The translations under genes were made by a program, and so were the position numbers. Positions 60,273 to 64,000 of a DNA stretch of 64,000 nt are shown in pieces; position 1 is the stretch's first letter; every line of letters starts with the position of its first letter. The notes beneath the pieces are model-generated. The model made no database searches and was not told where the DNA came from. It saw nothing but the letters and a program-made list of their open reading frames with translations. Origin of the DNA: an uncultured bacterium (lineage in GTDB: Bacteria > Planctomycetota > GCA-002687715); the NCBI GenBank assembly GCA_902826835.1, contig CADEGH010000005.1, forward strand, positions 26,545 through 90,544. The letters are read 5' to 3'.

Positions 60273-63236
60273 TTAGGGGCAAACCATGCTGAGGTTGGCG
60301 GGAGTGCCGGCCACGACGGACACGGCTTGGGTAGCGTGGGTGTCCTTCTCGATGTTGTGGATCTCGATTTCGTAGTCGCCGCTGTCGAGGCCTTCGAAGG
60401 TGGCCGAGTTGGTCTTGCCAATGGTCTTGACGTCCACGGGTTCGTCCCGATCCGCGCGCCTCAGGTGAGCGACGATCATTCCGGAGCCGTCGATGCGGCC
60501 GGTGACAGTCAGGTTGATTTGGGCGCTCGGGCGCATCTTCAGATCGGGGGCCGAGAGTGTTTCGCGGTCGCGGACTTCGAGCCTTCCACTCTGCGTGCGG
60601 GCGTAGCCCTTGGCCTGGATATTCAACTCGTAGGCGGCAGCCGGCAGGAAGGGAATGCGGTAGCGGCCTTCCGCGTCGGTGAGGATCGGCTTCCCGGTGG
60701 CATTCCCCATCGTGACGGTGCCGCCGTCCCCGCCCTCGTTCGAGGCGGTGATCATCACCACGGACTCCGTGATCACTTCCCCGGCTTCGGATTGGAGCCG
60801 CTCCACGGTGATGCGCGCATGGGCGATCGGCTGGTCGGCGGTATCCAAGATGCGGCCCTCGATGGCTCCCGACGGGAGATCGACGCGCAGGGACTCTTGA
60901 CTGCCGGGGCGAATCTCGACCTCGACTTCGATCGGCAAGGCGGAGAGGGGAGCGCGGGCACTCACCACGTAGTGGCCGGCCTCGATTTCATCGAAGGCGA
61001 AAGATCCGTTCGAGTCGGTGCGGACGACCGGGTCGGTGCCAAATCCGGGGAAGCCTCGCGGCCCGCGGCGCTTCTTTTCGAGGCGGACCGTCACGTCTGC
61101 CACGGGCGTGCCTCCGTCGTAAACCACTCCCCGGATGACCCCTGGTACCGGCTCCCGCACTTCGACCTCGGTCGTCTTGCCGGCCTCGACCAAGAGCCCT
61201 TCGGGTTCCGCCGGAGCGTTGGACTCTTCGTCCATCGCAAACGCGAACGCAAAACTCGGGCTGTCGGCGCTGAGAGTGCCGCCGAGCTTGACTTCGTAGC
61301 GGCCCGGCTCCAATCCCCCCAGATGGAAGCGGCCTTCGCGGTCCGTGGTGATTTGACGCGGGCGCGCGAACCCATTGCGCCCGGGCCCGGCGGCGGTGTT
61401 GATCTGTACTGGGTGTTGGGCAAGGGGGGCGCCGGTTCGGCTCCACGCGCGCCCGGCGATGGCCCCGGCGGCGCCGAGAGTGAGGCTGACCGGAGTGGGA
61501 GCCACCCCCTTGGCGAGCGTGATGGACGGGGACGTCGTACTCAAGTGGCGGGGGTGGGAAGCGGCAAGGGTGAAGACTCCCGCGCCCAGGCCCGGCAGGC
61601 TGAAGTGTCCGGAGGCATCGCTGACCGCCAGCTTTTGCGGGGCCGGAGGACCAGCATCGGAGCCGTCGAAGCTCGCGCCGCGCGCCCGAACCGTGCGCCG
61701 GGTTCCGGTGGAATTGTCGTTCACCCGTACGCTCTCACGGGCGTCGGCGGGGCGAGCTGCCACGAGTGCGTCAGCCACCGGCTTCCCTTCGGCATCCAGG
61801 ACCTTGCCGGTGATGACGAGTTCGGGTTCCAGGGTTGGGCTGAGCTCGACGGTTTGCCCGGCTTCGAGCGTCAGGGGATCCGAGCGGAAAGGACTGCAGC
61901 CCGGGGCGTCAATTTCGATGCGCACCGGCCCGTCCGGGAGGGCGGAGAGGCAATAGAGATCGGGAGACTCGGGCTGCTTTGAGGTGACCGCGGCCTCCGC
62001 ACCCCGCTCCAAGTTGCCGAGGGCTCGCGACAATCCCCATGGTGTATCGACCTCCACGGCGCGGATGATCGTGGCGGGTGAGGCGGAGATCCCTCCGGGA
62101 TAGTGGATCCGCCCGAACACCAACGCCGGATTGGAGAGGGCGATTCGAGTGAGCTCTCCCAGTTTGACTTCGATGGGGTCGCTGCGCGCGAAGCCTCGGG
62201 CTTCGGCGGTGAGTTTGATGGTGCCCTTACGCACTCCCTTGAGCTCGAAGAGGCCCTCCGAGTTTGTCTTGACAGAGGGGAGGATGGCCTCGTCGGCGGC
62301 GTTGAGAAAGTCGAATCCCTCGAGCCGCACGGAGACGGTGGCGCCGGTGACGCCTGTCCCTTCGCCATCAACCACGACACCCTTCACCGTCAGTCCTTCG
62401 CTGAGGACGAAGTTCTGGTCACGCAGCGCCGCTTGGGCGCTGATCATCACTCCGGCGCGAGCATCGGCGACGTACTCGCCGTGGTCCGCGGAGAGTTTGT
62501 ACGTTCCGGCCTCGAGTCCATGGAGGATGAACTCGCCTTGGGCGTTAGTGGTGGCGATGCGTTGATCCTGGCGCGTTCCGGGTCCCGGCAAGAACATGAT
62601 GTTCGGGCCTGCCGATCCGCCTTTGGGCTCGAGGACGGCCCGAACCGAAGCGCCGATCAGCGGGGACTTGTCGGGTTTCATCACCACGCCTTGCACCGAT
62701 GCTCCGGGCAGGGCGACCAGATCTCCCACATCGAGGTTCTCGCGCCGTTCGATCGTCTGCACGATGGTGGCGTCGCGGAGCGCCGGTGGCCGGGCACGGA
62801 GGGTGACCCGAGCTCCGATCGGGAGGGACCCAAATTCGAAGCGGCCGGCTTCATCGGTGGTCGCTTGGGCGGAGTTGGTGCCCTCACGGAGGCCTTCCGA
62901 TCCGTATCGAGCCCGCACCGGGACCCGGGCGAGGGGGCGCCCCTCTTGGTCGACGACCCGGCCGCGCAGCGCCACGCGCGGCAGACCCACGAACTCGCGG
63001 CTCTCGGGGGCGGCGCGGTCCTCAAAGGGGACGCTCGCCACCGGATCGGCTGCCCGGGCGTCTGAAGGAGGGGCTTCCTTCGAGCCGGCGGTGATCGGCG
63101 CCGGCCCGGTTTCGAGCGGCTTCGCTCCCGGGCGCTCGGGGGAGGCCGGGGGGGTGCCCGCGCCGCCGAAGAGGAAGTAGGCCGCGGCACCCGCCGCAAG
63201 GATCACGCCCAAACCGATGACAACCGGGGCTTTCAT
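60273..63236 (-). CDS. Large secreted or anchored carboxypeptidase-regulatory-like repeat protein
   Basis: A 987-residue protein with an N-terminal membrane anchor (VVIGLGVILAAGAAAYFLFGG), a Pro/Ala-rich linker and about eight beta-sandwich repeats. Each has the pattern 'GRV-D-x-G-x-P-hhG-V-hV' then 'T-D-x-x-G-x-F-x-h-x-x-L', as in LRGRVVDQEGRPLARVPVRA and TTDEAGRFEFGSLPIGARVTL. This is the carboxypeptidase regulatory-like (CNA-B-like) family, which forms stiff rods on cell surfaces or binds glycans. ATG 63236 has GGAG eight bases upstream. It appears monocistronic. Confidence 0.85.
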   Translation of the reverse strand: MKAPVVIGLGVILAAGAAAYFLFGGAGTPPASPERPGAKPLETGPAPITAGSKEAPPSDARAADPVASVPFEDRAAPESREFVGLPRVALRGRVVDQEGRPLARVPVRARYGSEGLREGTNSAQATTDEAGRFEFGSLPIGARVTLRARPPALRDATIVQTIERRENLDVGDLVALPGASVQGVVMKPDKSPLIGASVRAVLEPKGGSAGPNIMFLPGPGTRQDQRIATTNAQGEFILHGLEAGTYKLSADHGEYVADARAGVMISAQAALRDQNFVLSEGLTVKGVVVDGEGTGVTGATVSVRLEGFDFLNAADEAILPSVKTNSEGLFELKGVRKGTIKLTAEARGFARSDPIEVKLGELTRIALSNPALVFGRIHYPGGISASPATIIRAVEVDTPWGLSRALGNLERGAEAAVTSKQPESPDLYCLSALPDGPVRIEIDAPGCSPFRSDPLTLEAGQTVELSPTLEPELVITGKVLDAEGKPVADALVAARPADARESVRVNDNSTGTRRTVRARGASFDGSDAGPPAPQKLAVSDASGHFSLPGLGAGVFTLAASHPRHLSTTSPSITLAKGVAPTPVSLTLGAAGAIAGRAWSRTGAPLAQHPVQINTAAGPGRNGFARPRQITTDREGRFHLGGLEPGRYEVKLGGTLSADSPSFAFAFAMDEESNAPAEPEGLLVEAGKTTEVEVREPVPGVIRGVVYDGGTPVADVTVRLEKKRRGPRGFPGFGTDPVVRTDSNGSFAFDEIEAGHYVVSARAPLSALPIEVEVEIRPGSQESLRVDLPSGAIEGRILDTADQPIAHARITVERLQSEAGEVITESVVMITASNEGGDGGTVTMGNATGKPILTDAEGRYRIPFLPAAAYELNIQAKGYARTQSGRLEVRDRETLSAPDLKMRPSAQINLTVTGRIDGSGMIVAHLRRADRDEPVDVKTIGKTNSATFEGLDSGDYEIEIHNIEKDTHATQAVSVVAGTPANLSMVCP

Positions 63237-63494
63237 GATGCACTCTCCGGAAGGGAGGAGATCGGAGTCCCTGCATTGCGGGAAAGCTCCGTGCGCCTTC
63301 TTACGGCCCGTGGGGCCCCGGGCTCCGTAACCCGAGAATCCGAACCCGAGGATCGGTTCTTGGCGATCCCGGCGGTTGGCCCGGCTCGTCTCTCGGTCCG
63401 GGCCCCGCTAAGATCGCCCGTCTTCTCGGCCCTCCGCCCCTTACCGGGACTCGAGGACCACCTCCTCTTTTTCCAGGCCTTCTGAAGATCCTCC

Positions 63495-64000
63495 ATGAAT
63501 CCCACGCTCGAAAAATGGGTCGCCGAGATCGCGGCCCACACCCATGCCGACCGCGTCCACTGGTGCGATGGCAGCGAAGCCGAGAACCGGCGTCTCACCG
63601 CCGAGATGGTGCAGGCGGGCACCTTCATTCCCTTGAACGAGAAGCTCTACCCCGGCTCCTATTACTCGCGCTCCCACGCGAGCGACGTGGCGCGGACTGA
63701 GCATTTGACCTTCATCTGCTCGAAATCCAAGGACGATGCGGGCCCCAACAACAATTGGATGGATCCCGCCGCGGCGCGCACGCGTCTGAACCAACAATTT
63801 GCGGGCTGCATGAAAGGCCGCACGATGTACGTCGTGCCCTACTGCATGGGGCCTCTCGGCTCGAAGCTGTCGAAGATCGGCATCGAGATCACGGACAGCC
63901 CTTACGTGGTGGCCAACATGCGCATCATGACGCGCATGGGGAAAGCGGCCCTCGATCAACTCGGGGCCTCGACCGACTTCTGCCGCGGGGTGCACAGTCT
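63495..64000 (+). CDS. pckG: Phosphoenolpyruvate carboxykinase (GTP), 5' part
   Basis: The first 168 residues of a GTP-type PEPCK, cut off by the window edge. It begins [19 protein letters not shown], with [14 protein letters not shown], then [23 protein letters not shown] and [23 protein letters not shown]. All are family-typical; the guanine and metal sites lie beyond the edge. It converts oxaloacetate and GTP to PEP, feeding gluconeogenesis from acyl-CoA or amino-acid carbon. The 258-base upstream gap separates it from the divergent repeat protein. Confidence 0.93.
   Translation, partial: MNPTLEKWVAEIAAHTHADRVHWCDGSEAENRRLTAEMVQAGTFIPLNEKLYPGSYYSRSHASDVARTEHLTFICSKSKDDAGPNNNWMDPAAARTRLNQQFAGCMKGRTMYVVPYCMGPLGSKLSKIGIEITDSPYVVANMRIMTRMGKAALDQLGASTDFCRGVHS

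Overview
The window is high-GC bacterial chromosome, densely coded, with many 1-4 base gene overlaps and frequent GTG or TTG starts. An FG-GAP protein, repeated carboxypeptidase-regulatory-like domains, DUF1573 lipoproteins, a MauE protein, very large VWA/TPR proteins and ECF sigma factors with TPR or anti-sigma partners together suggest a member of the Planctomycetota. That is an inference from gene content; no rRNA or other marker gene is present. I saw no tRNA, rRNA, CRISPR array, insertion sequence or prophage.

Layout. 1-400 (minus): the 5' part of a GNAT-like gene and, before it, a small glutaredoxin whose first active-site residue is an in-frame TGA. A bacterial SECIS-like hairpin follows the TGA, so I read it as a selenoprotein; this is the most striking item. 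975-4658: a secreted FG-GAP repeat protein and a phosphopantetheinyl transferase. 4763-11600 (plus): an acyl-CoA catabolism operon with thiolase, lipoprotein, 3-hydroxyacyl-CoA dehydrogenase, acyl-CoA dehydrogenase, MeaB-type GTPase, the small cobalamin-binding mutase subunit, a second acyl-CoA dehydrogenase-like protein and UbiX. 15675-11725 (minus): a six-gene operon combining a 12-cysteine exported protein, two DUF1573-type proteins, a MauE-type redox membrane protein and two unknown proteins. It is preceded by 645 bases with no gene but with two nearly identical 17-base palindromes. 19481-16321 (minus): RNase Z overlapping a GT-C-like membrane protein.

20226-25792 (plus): a second thiolase, two cyclophilins, an enoyl-CoA hydratase and an aconitase-family enzyme with its swivel domain first. 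26081-27398: a small conserved-looking protein and a radical SAM/SPASM protein. 27609-30219: a sigma-70-like promoter, an ECF sigma factor, and TPR and HEAT-like proteins. 30409-31176: FabI. 31340-33757: a sigma factor divergent from a zinc-type anti-sigma-like protein, with a 35-base sequence repeated in inverted orientation around the sigma gene.

34852-53384 (plus): a long run of overlapping genes containing a retropepsin-like/thioredoxin-like protein, a DUF4175-like protein, a MoxR ATPase, a DUF58 protein, a BatA-like protein, a 2,887-residue VWA-TPR fusion and a two-component system. 63236-53374 (minus): a NagX-type acyltransferase, a DUF819 transporter, a POT peptide transporter, an Xaa-Pro aminopeptidase and a large carboxypeptidase-regulatory-repeat protein. 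The window ends in the 5' part of a GTP-type PEP carboxykinase gene.

Together the genes describe a heterotroph that degrades fatty or branched-chain acyl-CoAs and peptides (POT importer, PepP, PEPCK) and invests heavily in envelope proteins and stress-type signalling.
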